Shown piece by piece: positions 16,393 to 25,231 of a stretch of DNA of 37,373 bases. The translations under genes were made by a program, and so were the position numbers. The stretch comes from Bacteroidales bacterium. Lineage in GTDB: Bacteria; Bacteroidota; Bacteroidia; Bacteroidales; Tenuifilaceae. The stretch's first letter is position 1; each line of letters opens with the position of its first letter. The notes under the pieces are model-generated. The model saw only the letters and a program-made list of their open reading frames with translations. It made no database searches and was not told where the DNA came from. Location of the stretch: NCBI GenBank assembly GCA_017454165.1, contig JAFTDN010000132.1:1-37373 (forward strand). The letters are read 5' to 3'.

Positions 16393-16402
16393 TCCCCCTG
16401 AT

Positions 16403-17482
16403 ATGCGTAAGCTCGACCTGTACATCATCAAAAAATTTTTGGGCACCTATATCTACGCCATCCTGCTCATCATGGGAATAGTGGTGGTGTTCGATGTGGC
16501 CGAGAAGATAGACGACTTCATAGAGAAGGAGGCACCGCTCAGGGCCATCGTGTTCGACTACTACGTGAACTTTGTGCCCTACTTCGCCAACCTGTTCAGC
16601 GCGCTGCTCACCTTCATAGCCGTCATCTTCTTCACCTCCAAGATGGCCTACTCGTCCGAGATTATAGCCATCCTGAGCAGTGGGGTGAGCTTCCGCCGGC
16701 TGATGCTGCCCTACATGCTCAGCGCGCTGCTCATCGCGCTGTTCTCGTTCGCCCTGTCCAACTTCGTCATCCCGCCGGCCAACCGCACCCGCCTCGACTT
16801 CGAGAACACCTACGTGCGCCGCCACTATGCCAACACCGAGCGCAACATCCACAGGCAGGTGCGTCCGGGCATCTACATCTACATGCGGGCCTTCAGCGTG
16901 CAGAGCCAGATTGCCTACAACTTCGCCATCGAGCAGTTCAGCCCCGAGGGCGAGCTGGTGTCGAAGCTCATCTCGGACCAGGCTCGGTGGGACAGCACCA
17001 AGAATAAGTGGGACGTTACGAACTACTTCATACGCACCTACGGCCCCGAGGGCGAGACCATCGAGCGGGGGCTATCCATCGACACCAGCATCTACGTAAC
17101 GGGCAAGGACTTCAGCCAGCGCATGAACGTGATCGAGACTATGGACATGTTTGAACTCGACCAGCACATCGCCGACCAGCGCCTGCAGGGGGCCGACAAC
17201 ATTGAGTACCTGCTGATTGAGAAATATAGCCGCGTGGCCAACCCCTTCTCCACCTTCATTCTGACGCTGATTGGTGTGGCGCTCTCGTCGCGCAAGGTAC
17301 GCGGCGGCATTGGGCTGCACATCGGCCTTGGCGTAGGGCTGAGCTTCACCTACATCCTGTTCATGCGCTTCTCCACCGAGTTCGCCGCCAGCGGCATGTT
17401 CGGCCCGCTGCTGGCCGTGTGGATTCCCAACATCATATTCGCCTTTGTGGCCCTCGGCCTGTACCATACCGCCCCCAAGTAG
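16403..17482 (+). CDS. LptF/LptG (YjgP/YjgQ) family permease
   Basis: Protein of 359 residues. It starts MRKLDLYIIKKFLGTYIYAILLI, the characteristic first helix of LptF/LptG, the inner-membrane subunits that pull lipopolysaccharide from the membrane for export. Three more hydrophobic helices lie near 55-85 and 95-120. A periplasmic jellyroll-like middle part follows, and three C-terminal helices come after NPFSTFILTLIGVALSSRKVRGGIG, another family hallmark. Whether it is the F or G paralogue cannot be decided. Coupling to tgt by a 10-base gap is clear, and the OstA-like gene at 34054 may serve the same pathway. Confidence 0.9.
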   Translation: MRKLDLYIIKKFLGTYIYAILLIMGIVVVFDVAEKIDDFIEKEAPLRAIVFDYYVNFVPYFANLFSALLTFIAVIFFTSKMAYSSEIIAILSSGVSFRRLMLPYMLSALLIALFSFALSNFVIPPANRTRLDFENTYVRRHYANTERNIHRQVRPGIYIYMRAFSVQSQIAYNFAIEQFSPEGELVSKLISDQARWDSTKNKWDVTNYFIRTYGPEGETIERGLSIDTSIYVTGKDFSQRMNVIETMDMFELDQHIADQRLQGADNIEYLLIEKYSRVANPFSTFILTLIGVALSSRKVRGGIGLHIGLGVGLSFTYILFMRFSTEFAASGMFGPLLAVWIPNIIFAFVALGLYHTAPK

Positions 17483-17575
17483 CTGGCACCAGCGGGAGCA
17501 GCCGAACGGCCGTTTAATCGTTTTTATAGCTGATATATAGGTGCTTAGTGGTATGGGTGTGGAATTTTTACACAC

Positions 17576-17611
17576 TTTGGTTCCGAATGTGGAGGGCTTT
17601 TCGTAACATTG
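17576..17611 (+). promoter_or_regulatory. Candidate promoter of the carboxyltransferase operon
   Basis: TTTG at 17576-17579, 24 bases, then TAACATTG at 17604-17611, one mismatch from TAnnTTTG. The ATG follows 49 bases later. Confidence 0.4.
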
Positions 17612-17660
17612 CATCCCAGAATGCAAACCATAGTTGAACCCACCCATAAAATCTAAATGT

Positions 17661-19217
17661 ATGGACGACAGCGTATTATCTCAGAATAAAATTGATGAGC
17701 TGAAACGGCGCAAGGAGGCGGCCCAGCAGGGCGGCGGCGAGGTGGCCAACGCCAAGCAGATGGCCATGGGCAAGCTCACGGCCCGCGCCCGCATCAACGC
17801 CCTGCTCGATGAGGACTCATTCCACGAGTACGACCTGTTCGCCGAGCACGAGGCCCGCGACTTCGGCATGGAGCGCAAGGTGCTGCACGGCGACGGCGTG
17901 ATTATCGGCACGGGCACCATCTACGGCGCACCCGTGGCCGTGTTCGCGCAGGACTTCACCATAGCCGGCGGCTCGCTGGGCTCCATGCACGCCCGTAAGA
18001 TCACCAAGATTATGGACTACGCGCTCCGCATGCGCATCCCGCTCATCGGCATCAACGACTCGGGCGGTGCCCGCATCCAGGAGGGCGTGAACTCGCTTGC
18101 TGGCTACGGCGAAATCTTCTGGCGCAACACCATATCGAGCGGCGTGATACCGCAAATATCGGTCATCATGGGCCCCTGCGCTGGTGGCGCGGTGTACTCG
18201 CCCGCCCTCACCGACTTCGTGTTCGTGGTCGACAAAATCTCCAAGATGTTCATCACCGGCCCCGAGGTCATCAAGTCGGTGCTGGGCGAAGAAATCTCGC
18301 AGGAGGATCTCGGCGGTGCCCGCGTACATGCTGAGCTCACGGGAAATGCCCACTTCTTCTCCGAGAGCGAGTACGACTGCTTCGAGCAGATCAAAAAGCT
18401 CATCACATTCATACCCTGGAACAACACCCAGAAGGCCCGCAACTTCGCGCCCAAGCCCCCAAAGCCCGAGTACAATATAGCCAGCATTGTGCCCGCCGAC
18501 CCCAAGCAGCCCTACGATGTGCGCGATGTGATACGCTGCGTGGTCGATGATTCCGACTTCTTCGAAATTCAGCCGCAATGGGCCGCCAACATCGTGATCG
18601 GCTTCGGGCGCATGGAGGGCCGCACCGTGGGATTTGTGGCCAACCAGCCCTTGGTGATGGCCGGGGTGCTCGATGTGGACAGCTCCGACAAGGCCGCTCG
18701 CTTCATCCGCTACTGCGATGCCTTCAACATCCCGCTGTGCACCTTCGTGGATCTGCCCGGCTACCTACCCGGCATCGACCAAGAGCACGCCGGCGTGATA
18801 CGCCACGGTGCCAAGCTTCTCTACTCCTACAGCGAGGCCACTGTGCCCAAGCTCACCCTCATCTTGCGCAAGGCCTACGGCGGCGGCTACATCGCCATGA
18901 GCTCGCGCCACCTCCGCGCCGACTTCGTCTTCGCGTGGCCCACTGCCGAAATAGCCGTGATGGGCGCCGAGGGGGCGGCCAACATCATCTTCCGCAAGGA
19001 AATCACCGAGGCCGAGAACCCCGATGAGATGCGCCGCCTGAAGGTGGAGGAGTACAAGAACAAGTTCGCCAACCCCTATGTGGCCGCCTCTAAGGGATAC
19101 ATCGACATGGTGATTGAGCCCGAGGAAACCCGCAAAATGCTCCTGCACGGGCTGCAGGTCTCGAACGCGAAGCAGGCCGACATCCCGTTCAAGAAACATG
19201 GCATCCCGCCATTCTAA
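17661..19217 (+). CDS. Acyl-CoA carboxylase carboxyltransferase (PccB/MmdA type)
   Basis: Protein of 518 residues with two crotonase-fold halves. The N half shows GKLTARARINALLDE, FAQDFTIAGGSLG, DSGGARIQEGVNSLAGYGEIF and GPCAGGAVYSPALTDF. The C half shows FVDLPGYLPGIDQEHAGVIRHGAKLLY, GGGYIAMSSRHLRAD and WPTAEIAVMGAEGAA. This is the carboxyltransferase of propionyl-CoA carboxylase or the alpha subunit of methylmalonyl-CoA decarboxylase; the two cannot be separated by sequence alone. Only a biotin carrier follows; neither biotin carboxylase nor the OadG/OadB-like sodium-pump subunits are nearby, so direction of the reaction stays open. ATG 17661 is preferred to an upstream in-frame TTG at 17634. 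Confidence 0.94.
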   Translation: MDDSVLSQNKIDELKRRKEAAQQGGGEVANAKQMAMGKLTARARINALLDEDSFHEYDLFAEHEARDFGMERKVLHGDGVIIGTGTIYGAPVAVFAQDFTIAGGSLGSMHARKITKIMDYALRMRIPLIGINDSGGARIQEGVNSLAGYGEIFWRNTISSGVIPQISVIMGPCAGGAVYSPALTDFVFVVDKISKMFITGPEVIKSVLGEEISQEDLGGARVHAELTGNAHFFSESEYDCFEQIKKLITFIPWNNTQKARNFAPKPPKPEYNIASIVPADPKQPYDVRDVIRCVVDDSDFFEIQPQWAANIVIGFGRMEGRTVGFVANQPLVMAGVLDVDSSDKAARFIRYCDAFNIPLCTFVDLPGYLPGIDQEHAGVIRHGAKLLYSYSEATVPKLTLILRKAYGGGYIAMSSRHLRADFVFAWPTAEIAVMGAEGAANIIFRKEITEAENPDEMRRLKVEEYKNKFANPYVAASKGYIDMVIEPEETRKMLLHGLQVSNAKQADIPFKKHGIPPF

Positions 19218-19238
19218 ACAACTAAAATGTAGATTGCT

Positions 19239-19463
19239 ATGCTCGACAACAAGAAGGAGATAAAGGCATTTTTGCCTGGCACCATAATTGATGTGCTGGT
19301 GCAGGAGGGGCAGGAGGTGCAGCCCAATCAAACCCTAGTGGTGCTCGAGGCCATGAAGATGCACAATCGCATGGTGTCCGCCATCAATGGCAAGATTAAG
19401 AGCATCAACGTGAAGGTGGGCGACCGTGTGCCCAAGAACTGCGTGATGGTGGAACTGGAGTAA
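19239..19463 (+). CDS. Minimal biotin carboxyl carrier protein
   Basis: Protein of only 74 residues: a single biotinyl/lipoyl domain with LPGTIIDVLVQEGQEVQPNQ and the biotinylation motif EAMKM (Lys near 42), ending VPKNCVMVELE. Carriers in such operons usually have an N-terminal extension and a Pro/Ala linker; both are absent. An in-frame stop at 19230-19232 just upstream shows that the short form is genuine rather than a missed start. It begins 21 bases after the carboxyltransferase stop, so it is its likely partner, carrying carboxybiotin to or from that active site. Confidence 0.93.
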   Translation: MLDNKKEIKAFLPGTIIDVLVQEGQEVQPNQTLVVLEAMKMHNRMVSAINGKIKSINVKVGDRVPKNCVMVELE

Positions 19464-19480
19464 GGCCCCGTCTGGGATAA

Positions 19481-19517
19481 AACAAGGGGCCAGCCATTTG
19501 GGCGGCCCCTTGTTTTT
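19481..19517 (+). terminator. Intrinsic terminator of the carboxyltransferase operon
   Basis: AACAAGGGGCC (19481-19491) pairs perfectly over 11 bases with GGCCCCTTGTT (19504-19514) around a 12-base loop; the T-run goes on to 19517. It lies 17 bases after the carrier stop codon. Confidence 0.88.
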
Positions 19518-19544
19518 GATATTTCTTCGCGACCTAGGTGTATC

Positions 19545-19925
19545 TTGAGGAGCTACCTGTACATCGTTTTGGGGCTGACAGCGGTAGGGCTGGGGGCCCT
19601 GGGGGTGGTGCTTCCAGGGTTACCCACGACACCGTTTTTGCTGCTCGCATCGTGGCTGTTCTATCGCAGCTCGCCCAGTTTGCAGCAGTGGCTATTGGCC
19701 TCATGGCTTGGCAAGTATATTTGCGCCTACCAGCGGCGGGGCGGAATGACGGCAGCGCAGAAAGCCCGCGCTGTGGGTATGATGGTGGCGATGGTGGTGC
19801 TCTCGGCCTTCTTTTTTATGCCCGAAGGGAGGTTGGGCGTGCGCGTTGCTGTGCTGGGAGCTGGTGCGGTGGGGTGCCTCGTGGTGCTGTTCGCCGTTCC
19901 AAATGCCAAGGACGATGACATCTAA
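19545..19925 (+). CDS. DUF454/YbaN-family inner-membrane protein
   Basis: Protein of 126 residues that starts RSYLYIVLGLTAVGLGALGVVLPGLPTTPFLLLASWLFYRSSP, the signature of the DUF454/YbaN family (LPTTPFLLL, then a RSS segment). Two hydrophobic stretches at the start and two near 70-115 predict an integral membrane protein; function is unknown. The start is TTG at 19545: no ATG lies in frame before the conserved part, and the family alignment begins exactly there. It lies after a strong terminator and converges on ispE with a 7-base gap. Confidence 0.85.
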   Translation: MRSYLYIVLGLTAVGLGALGVVLPGLPTTPFLLLASWLFYRSSPSLQQWLLASWLGKYICAYQRRGGMTAAQKARAVGMMVAMVVLSAFFFMPEGRLGVRVAVLGAGAVGCLVVLFAVPNAKDDDI

Positions 19926-19932
19926 AGGGCCG

Positions 19933-20751
19933 TTACAGCGATAGATAACGGCACTCAACATCGGCGAAGGCCGATAGGTTGGGCTGCTGGCGGAATAGCC
20001 CGAACATGGTGCTGCCGCTGCCCGACATAGCGGCGTACACCGCGCCCTGTGCGTAGAGCCGCTCCTTGAGCTCGGCCAATTGGGGATGCATGGCGAACAC
20101 GGTGGGCTCAAAGTCGTTGCTCAGCGCATAGCGCCATTGCTCGATGGGCCGCCGCAGCAGCCCCTCTATGGGGGTGGCCCATGGGGATGGCTTCACGCCG
20201 CTGTAGGCGGTGGCGGTGCTCACGCCGAACGGCGGCAGCAACAGCAGCAGGTGCATTCCACGCAGAACGGGGGGATGGGGGGTAAGCAGCTCGCCACGGC
20301 CTCGGCCCACGCAGGGGCTGTTGTGGATGAAGAATGGGCAGTCGCTCCCCAGTGTCAGGGCCATGCCGAGCAGCTCGTTGGCGGGTAGCGGGTCGTCTGC
20401 CAATCGGTTGAGGGCCAGCAGCATGAACGCCCCATCGGCGGAGCCGCCCCCTAGCCCCGCGCCCATGGGGATTTGCTTGTGTAGATGGGCGGCTATGGGG
20501 GGGAGGTTGAGGCGTTGGCGCATTAGTTCGAATGCTTTGATGCACAGATTGTTGCTCGTGGGCCCATCCACCTTGAGGCCCGATAGGGTGAGGCGCATGG
20601 GCTCGGGCTGTCCATCGGATGCTATTACCTCGAGCACATCGCAAAGCCCAGCTATGGGGTAGAATAGCGTGGCTATGTCGTGGTAGCCATCGGGGCGGCG
20701 GCCTTCCACGTTGAGCCCGATGTTGATTTTGGCGTTGGGGTATACAATCAT
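19933..20751 (-). CDS. ispE: 4-diphosphocytidyl-2-C-methyl-D-erythritol kinase
   Basis: Protein of 272 residues of the GHMP kinase family, the ATP-dependent step of the non-mevalonate (MEP) isoprenoid pathway. It starts with PNAKINIGLNVEGRRPDGYHDI, where the AKINxxL and DGYH motifs are typical of IspE. It carries the ATP-binding loop PMGAGLGGGSADGAFML and the late Gly-rich MSGSGSTMFGLF. It is the last gene of a minus-strand group and begins 30 bases after the RlmI-like gene; nothing suggests a functional tie with its neighbours. Confidence 0.95.
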   Translation of the reverse strand: MIVYPNAKINIGLNVEGRRPDGYHDIATLFYPIAGLCDVLEVIASDGQPEPMRLTLSGLKVDGPTSNNLCIKAFELMRQRLNLPPIAAHLHKQIPMGAGLGGGSADGAFMLLALNRLADDPLPANELLGMALTLGSDCPFFIHNSPCVGRGRGELLTPHPPVLRGMHLLLLLPPFGVSTATAYSGVKPSPWATPIEGLLRRPIEQWRYALSNDFEPTVFAMHPQLAELKERLYAQGAVYAAMSGSGSTMFGLFRQQPNLSAFADVECRYLSL

Positions 20752-20781
20752 AAGCTGATGATTGCCAGTTGTTTGTAATTC

Positions 20782-21966
20782 CTATCCCACCTGTAGCACC
20801 AGCCCCTTGAGGTACTCGCCCTCGGGGTGGTACATGTTGATGGGGTGGTCGGCGGGCTGGCTCAGCTGGTGTACGATGCGGGCCTCTCGGCCCGCGATGG
20901 CGCAGGCCGAGAACACGGCGTTGCGGAAGCTCTGCCTGTCCACTACCTGCGAGCACGAGAAGGTGAGCAGCAGTCCCCCTGGGCGCAGCCGCTTGAGGGC
21001 GGCTAGGTTCAGGCGTTTGTAGGCCTGCAGGGCATTGCGGAGCGCCCCTCCGTGCTTGGCGAATGCAGGCGGGTCGAGCACGATGATGTCGAACGGTTCG
21101 AGGTGGGTGCGCAGGTACTCGAAGGTGTCCATGGCTATGGCCTGGTGCGGGGCCTGCAGGCCGAAGTTGAGATTCACGTTGGCGGTAGTGGCCTCCACGG
21201 CCTTGGCCGAGCTGTCGACTGACACCACGCTGCGCGCACCTCCAGCTAGGGCGTAAACCGAGAAGCCCCCGGTGTAGCAGAAGGTGTTGAGCACCGCTTG
21301 GCCGTGCGATAGCTCTCGCAGCAGCTGGCGGTTCTCGCGTTGGTCGATGAAGAATCCCGTCTTTTGCCCCTCCGTCCACGATACGTTGAATTTGCAGCCG
21401 TGCTCGAGCACCATGTCGGTGCTGGGGGGAGCGCCCGCCAGCGGGCCGTCGATGGGGGTCAGCCGTTCGCGCATGGGCACGGTGGTGCTGCTCTTGTCGT
21501 ACACGGCGCGTATGGGGCTGCGGGGTAGCGCTATGAGCTGCTGGGCCAGCAGTTCGCGTATGCGGTACATGCCCACGGAGTGGCATTGCAGCACGGCGGT
21601 GGTTCCGTACACATCGACCACGAGACCGGGGAGGCCATCGCCCTCGCCATGCACCAGTCTGAAGGTGCTGGTGCTGTGGTCGTTGAGCAGCCCCAACTGC
21701 TGGCGCAGGGCCAGCGCGGCGGCCAGCTTGCGCTGCCAGAAGCTGGTGTCGATGGGCTCGGGCTCGAAGGTGAGCACACGCACGCTGATGGAGCCAGAAT
21801 GGTAGTGCCCCCGCGCCAGCATGTTGCCCTGCGTGCCGAGCACCTGCACCACATCGCCCTCGGCGGGGTGCCCCTCGATGCGGGCGATGGCGCCCGAGAA
21901 CACCCATGGGTGGAATCGCTGCAGCGACTGCTCCCTGCCGGGCTTTAGTACCACGGCTGCGGTCAT
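20782..21966 (-). CDS. RlmI-like class I SAM-dependent rRNA methyltransferase
   Basis: Protein of 394 residues. A PUA-like N-terminus (LKPGREQSLQRFHPWVFSGAI) precedes a Rossmann methyltransferase domain: VLNTFCYTGGFSVYALAGGA (SAM loop), VVSVDSSAKAVEATTANVNLN, and the catalytic-pocket motif IIVLDPPAFAKHG, then LLTFSCS. This order matches RlmI/RlmK-type 23S rRNA cytosine-C5 methyltransferases, although the exact base cannot be inferred. ATG 21966 overlaps the stop of the upstream exonuclease gene as ATGA, indicating translational coupling; the longer frame to 22026 would run into that gene. Confidence 0.92.
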   Translation of the reverse strand: MTAAVVLKPGREQSLQRFHPWVFSGAIARIEGHPAEGDVVQVLGTQGNMLARGHYHSGSISVRVLTFEPEPIDTSFWQRKLAAALALRQQLGLLNDHSTSTFRLVHGEGDGLPGLVVDVYGTTAVLQCHSVGMYRIRELLAQQLIALPRSPIRAVYDKSSTTVPMRERLTPIDGPLAGAPPSTDMVLEHGCKFNVSWTEGQKTGFFIDQRENRQLLRELSHGQAVLNTFCYTGGFSVYALAGGARSVVSVDSSAKAVEATTANVNLNFGLQAPHQAIAMDTFEYLRTHLEPFDIIVLDPPAFAKHGGALRNALQAYKRLNLAALKRLRPGGLLLTFSCSQVVDRQSFRNAVFSACAIAGREARIVHQLSQPADHPINMYHPEGEYLKGLVLQVG

Positions 21967-22589
21967 GGCTTTGTTATTTGGGTGTTCTTGTGCAGTAGGG
22001 CCATGTACATCTGTCGGCCCACCCATGCATCTGTGGCGGCGTAGTGAATTTGGGCTTCTGTATAAATGTCTGCTTCCCAGTTACTTAGCTGCTGTGATTT
22101 GGAGATGCGCCCACCTAGCACTATGGCGGCCATCTTGCGCAGGCCTTTGGCCTCGATGCCGAAGCGTGGCACGATGGCCTGTAGGTCGATGAACCCATTG
22201 GGGCTGAACATCTTGACGCGTTGCAGACCTTTTATGTCATCGTGAACGGCTACGCCCACCTTCAGCACATTGGGCGATTCGAGTAGGCGTATTATGGGGT
22301 CGGGCAGTCCGGCGTGCTGTAGGCGTACCAGCAGGGCCAACCGCTCGGTGGCCAGCTGTAGCAGGGCTGTGGGGTTGCGCCGTCCGGGCTTGAACATGGG
22401 TTTGGTCTCGGTGTCGAAGCCCACCACGCCACCGCCCAGCATCTCGTCCACGATGCCGTCTGGGATGTCGGCGGGGGAGCTCACCACCACGGCCTTGCCC
22501 TCGAATTGCAGTTTGGGCAGCTGGTTGATTTCATCGTTGCTGATATTCTCTACGAACATTGGCTTTGTGTTGTGCTGTGTGTAGTGCAT
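21963..22589 (-). CDS. DEDDy 3'-5' exonuclease domain protein
   Basis: Protein of about 208 residues (203 codons shorter-start ATG at 22559). It is a stand-alone RNase D/WRN-type exonuclease domain with all three motifs: Exo I GFDTETKP, Exo II VGVAVHDDIKGL, and Exo III HYAATDAW, the last with the Tyr of the DEDDy group. No HRDC or helicase domain follows, so it may act on RNA or DNA ends with partners. The gene overlaps the RlmI-like gene by four bases and begins 39 bases after the DUF5063 gene. Both ATG 22589 and ATG 22559 are possible starts; the conserved part begins after the latter. Confidence 0.9.
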   Translation of the reverse strand: MHYTQHNTKPMFVENISNDEINQLPKLQFEGKAVVVSSPADIPDGIVDEMLGGGVVGFDTETKPMFKPGRRNPTALLQLATERLALLVRLQHAGLPDPIIRLLESPNVLKVGVAVHDDIKGLQRVKMFSPNGFIDLQAIVPRFGIEAKGLRKMAAIVLGGRISKSQQLSNWEADIYTEAQIHYAATDAWVGRQMYMALLHKNTQITKP

Positions 22590-22628
22590 GGCTGTTGGAG
22601 CCATGTTATGCTCAGCGGCGGTGGTGTG

Positions 22629-23195
22629 CTATGCGTCATGGACATCGTCGGGGTTGGGGCTGATGGTGTTGGGGCTTAGGTCGATGCCCGAATGCTGTAG
22701 CCGGTGCAGCTCGGGCAGCAGCTGTGCGATGCGTTCGCCCCATATCTCGCCGAATGTTTCTTTTACCTCCCATAGGGCATCGTTCATGGCCTCATCGAGC
22801 CCTGAGCGGAATCGGCCCTCAAAGTTTTTGAGCTCTTGGTACACGTCGGCGAGGTGCTCGGCGATGCTGGCCGTGCGGATTTCCTCGGTGTAGGCCCTGT
22901 TGGGTTGCTGCAGCAGCATGAAGTCGTTGTGGGGCCCCAGCATCCGGGCCAGCTTCTGCTCTATGTGGGCGTATTGCAGCTCGGTGACGGAGTGCTCATT
23001 GGGGTCATCGCATAGCGGCTCGGTGCGGGGGAGCATGGTGGCCTTGTAGTAGAGCAGGGGGAGCAGCCTGTGGGCTATGGTCACGAAGGCCGCTGGTTGC
23101 GCTTCATCGCAGGTCTCGAGGTAGGCGCAGAGCTCTTTGGCTATGGTGGCGAACTCCAGCGTTTGCCTGCTGTATATGGGGCTTGGGGCTTCCAT
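22629..23195 (-). CDS. DUF5063 family protein
   Basis: Protein of 188 residues, mostly helical and acidic. Segments such as YSRQTLEFATIAKELCAYLE, LLPLLYYKATMLP and EEIRTASIAEHLADVYQELKNF match my recollection of DUF5063, a Bacteroidota family of unknown role often placed next to a 3'-5' exonuclease gene. There is no signal peptide or membrane segment, so it should be cytoplasmic. ATG 23195 is chosen over the longer frame to 23531, whose first part lies inside recQ in another frame. The gene has its own -7 box and leads the exonuclease-methyltransferase-ispE group. Confidence 0.78.
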   Translation of the reverse strand: MEAPSPIYSRQTLEFATIAKELCAYLETCDEAQPAAFVTIAHRLLPLLYYKATMLPRTEPLCDDPNEHSVTELQYAHIEQKLARMLGPHNDFMLLQQPNRAYTEEIRTASIAEHLADVYQELKNFEGRFRSGLDEAMNDALWEVKETFGEIWGERIAQLLPELHRLQHSGIDLSPNTISPNPDDVHDA

Positions 23196-23217
23196 CGGGG
23201 GATGTGCTTTGGGCTGG

Positions 23218-23225
23218 CAAAGATA
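23218..23225 (-). promoter_or_regulatory. -7 box for the DUF5063 operon
   Basis: On the minus strand TATCTTTG, an exact TAnnTTTG match 22 bases before the ATG at 23195 and just after the recQ 3' end. No clear -33 TTG. Confidence 0.5.
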
Positions 23226-23299
23226 CATCAGTTTGCGCGTTCTGGGGTCGTATGGGCAGTGTTTGTTGCTGATTGATGGGCTATGTTGCTTGTTGTCAT

Positions 23300-25204
23300 C
23301 TATTTGCGCCATTCTATTAGGCCGTGCGTGTTGCGCCTGATGCGCTGGGTGTCGAGCAGGTGTTGTATGGCCTGTATGGCCTTTGTGGGGTTGAGCTTCA
23401 GGCTGTCTATCAGGGCCTCGTCGGGGAGGGGGGTGTGCGATAGGGCATGTTCTATTTGGGGCACGATGGCATCTATCTCGCTGCGCGACAGCGGTTTGCT
23501 GTGCTGTGTGCAGAAGTCGCATTTGCCGCATGGCGGGCCATCGGTTTGGCCGAAGTACTCAAGCAGCAGCTGGCTGCGGCACTGGTCGTTGCTTTGGGCG
23601 TAGTGCAGCATGGCCGTTGCCTTGCGCTCGAAGCGCTGCCGGCGCTCGGCGTAGCGCTTGGGGTCGATGCGTAGGTTTTGGTCGTCGAGTCTCTCCTCGG
23701 TGAGGATTACCATGGGGGTGCGCTTGCGGGGGATGTAGTCCACTAGGTGTAGCTTGTCGAGCTGCACGAGGGCTTGGTATATCTCGTTGCGCGTGGTTGA
23801 TAGCTGCTTGGCCAAGAGGTCCTCGTCTATTTTGGCGTACTGGGTGAACACGCCGGTGTAGGTGCGCAGGATGAGCTTTATCAGCCTGTCGGCGTTGGCG
23901 TTGGCCACTTGGTGTTTGTACAGCTCGTGTCTGTTGGTGATGAACAGCAGCCGACTGGGGTTGTCCACCTCCTCGGTGAGCTCTATGTAGCCCTCTTGTT
24001 CTAGTATTTTCAGGGCATTCAACGCTCTGTTGGCGTTCAGCCTGTGAGCCGTGCAGAAGCCCATCAGGCTGAAGTCGTAGCTCAGGCCCCGACCCGCGCC
24101 GTAGGGCACGTTGAGGTGGTTGCCCAGGGCTTGGTACACCTGCTTGATTTCGGCTGGCGGGGGGAATGTGGTGTCGATGCGCTGCTGTAGGCGCAGGGCA
24201 TCGCTGTGGCTGAATAGCAGCACGGCGTAGGCCAGCTGCAGGTCGCGCCCGGCGCGGCCCGCCTCCTGGAAGTAGGCTTCGGGCGAGTCGGGCAGGTCGA
24301 TGTGGGCCACGAATCGCACATCGGGCTTGTCGATGCCCATGCCGAATGCGTTGGTGGCCACTATGATGCGGGTCTTGCCGCTCTGCCAGTCGGCCTGCTT
24401 TTGGTTGCGCATCTCCATGCTGAGGCCGGCGTTGTAGTGGTCGGCGCTGATGCCGTTTTGCTGTAGCATTAGGGCTATGTCCTTGGTTTTCTGTCGGCTG
24501 CGCACGTACACCACCCCGCTGCCGGGCAGCCCGCGCACCACCTTGAGCAGCATTTTGTGCTTATCCTCGGCCTCACGGACTAGATACACCAGGTTCTCCC
24601 GCGCAAAGCTCATCTGCACCACGCGCCCGTTGCGGAACTGCAGCTGGTGCTGTATGTCCGCCACCACCTCGGGGGTGGCCGTGGCGGTGAGGGCCAGGAA
24701 AGGGGTGCCCTCGGGCAGCAGCTCGCGCAGCTCGGCTATTTTGAGGTACGATGGGCGGAAATCGTAGCCCCATTGCGATATGCAGTGCGCCTCATCGATG
24801 GCCACCAGGTTCACATTGAACTTCTTGGCGCGCTCGCGGAATAGGTCGGTGCCCAGCCGCTCGGGCGATAGGTAGAGGAACTTGATGTCGCCGTAGGCGC
24901 AGTTGTCGAGCAGGATGTCCTGCTCGCGGGCCGACAGGCCCGAGTGGATGGCTTCGGCCTTGATGCCGCGCCGCTTGAGCTGCTCCACCTGATCTTTCAT
25001 GAGGGCTATCAACGGCGTGATTACCAAGCATATGCCATCCTTAGCCAGCGCGGGCACCTGAAACGTGATGGACTTGCCGCCGCCGGTGGGCATCAGTGCT
25101 AGGGTGTCGGTGCCGCCGTGCACGCTCTCTATAATCTGCCGCTGCACCGAGCGGAACGATGTGTAGCCCCAGTAGCGTTGCAGTATTTCTTCGAACTGAT
25201 CCAA
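23300..25204 (-). CDS. recQ: ATP-dependent DNA helicase RecQ
   Basis: Protein of about 634 residues of superfamily 2. Motif Q region YTSFRSVQRQII, Walker A MPTGGGKS (Lys44), DEAH at 137-140 with the RecQ-typical ISQWGYDFRPSY, ATNAFGMGIDKPDVRFV and QEAGRAGRD. Then come a RecQ-Ct part and a zinc-type cysteine group (CRSQLL..CGKCDFC). No separate HRDC domain is evident, as in the shorter Bacteroidota RecQ type. There is no ATG before the helicase core. A TTG at 25204 is the likely start, because the first TTG at 25234 lies inside the promoter -7 box. Confidence 0.93.
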   Translation of the reverse strand: MDQFEEILQRYWGYTSFRSVQRQIIESVHGGTDTLALMPTGGGKSITFQVPALAKDGICLVITPLIALMKDQVEQLKRRGIKAEAIHSGLSAREQDILLDNCAYGDIKFLYLSPERLGTDLFRERAKKFNVNLVAIDEAHCISQWGYDFRPSYLKIAELRELLPEGTPFLALTATATPEVVADIQHQLQFRNGRVVQMSFARENLVYLVREAEDKHKMLLKVVRGLPGSGVVYVRSRQKTKDIALMLQQNGISADHYNAGLSMEMRNQKQADWQSGKTRIIVATNAFGMGIDKPDVRFVAHIDLPDSPEAYFQEAGRAGRDLQLAYAVLLFSHSDALRLQQRIDTTFPPPAEIKQVYQALGNHLNVPYGAGRGLSYDFSLMGFCTAHRLNANRALNALKILEQEGYIELTEEVDNPSRLLFITNRHELYKHQVANANADRLIKLILRTYTGVFTQYAKIDEDLLAKQLSTTRNEIYQALVQLDKLHLVDYIPRKRTPMVILTEERLDDQNLRIDPKRYAERRQRFERKATAMLHYAQSNDQCRSQLLLEYFGQTDGPPCGKCDFCTQHSKPLSRSEIDAIVPQIEHALSHTPLPDEALIDSLKLNPTKAIQAIQHLLDTQRIRRNTHGLIEWRK

Positions 25205-25231
25205 TAGACGGTAGGGTTTGCTGTAAGAACG

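Noticed and set aside
17510-17518. Palindrome AACGGCCGTT after the LptF/LptG-family gene as a terminator
   Set aside because: The dyad has no loop and the following T-run is separated from it; too weak to call.
20108-21907. 599-codon minus-strand frame over ispE and the RlmI-like gene
   Set aside because: Arg/His/Pro/Ala-rich shadow typical of GC-rich coding DNA; the true genes lie in other frames with clear family motifs.
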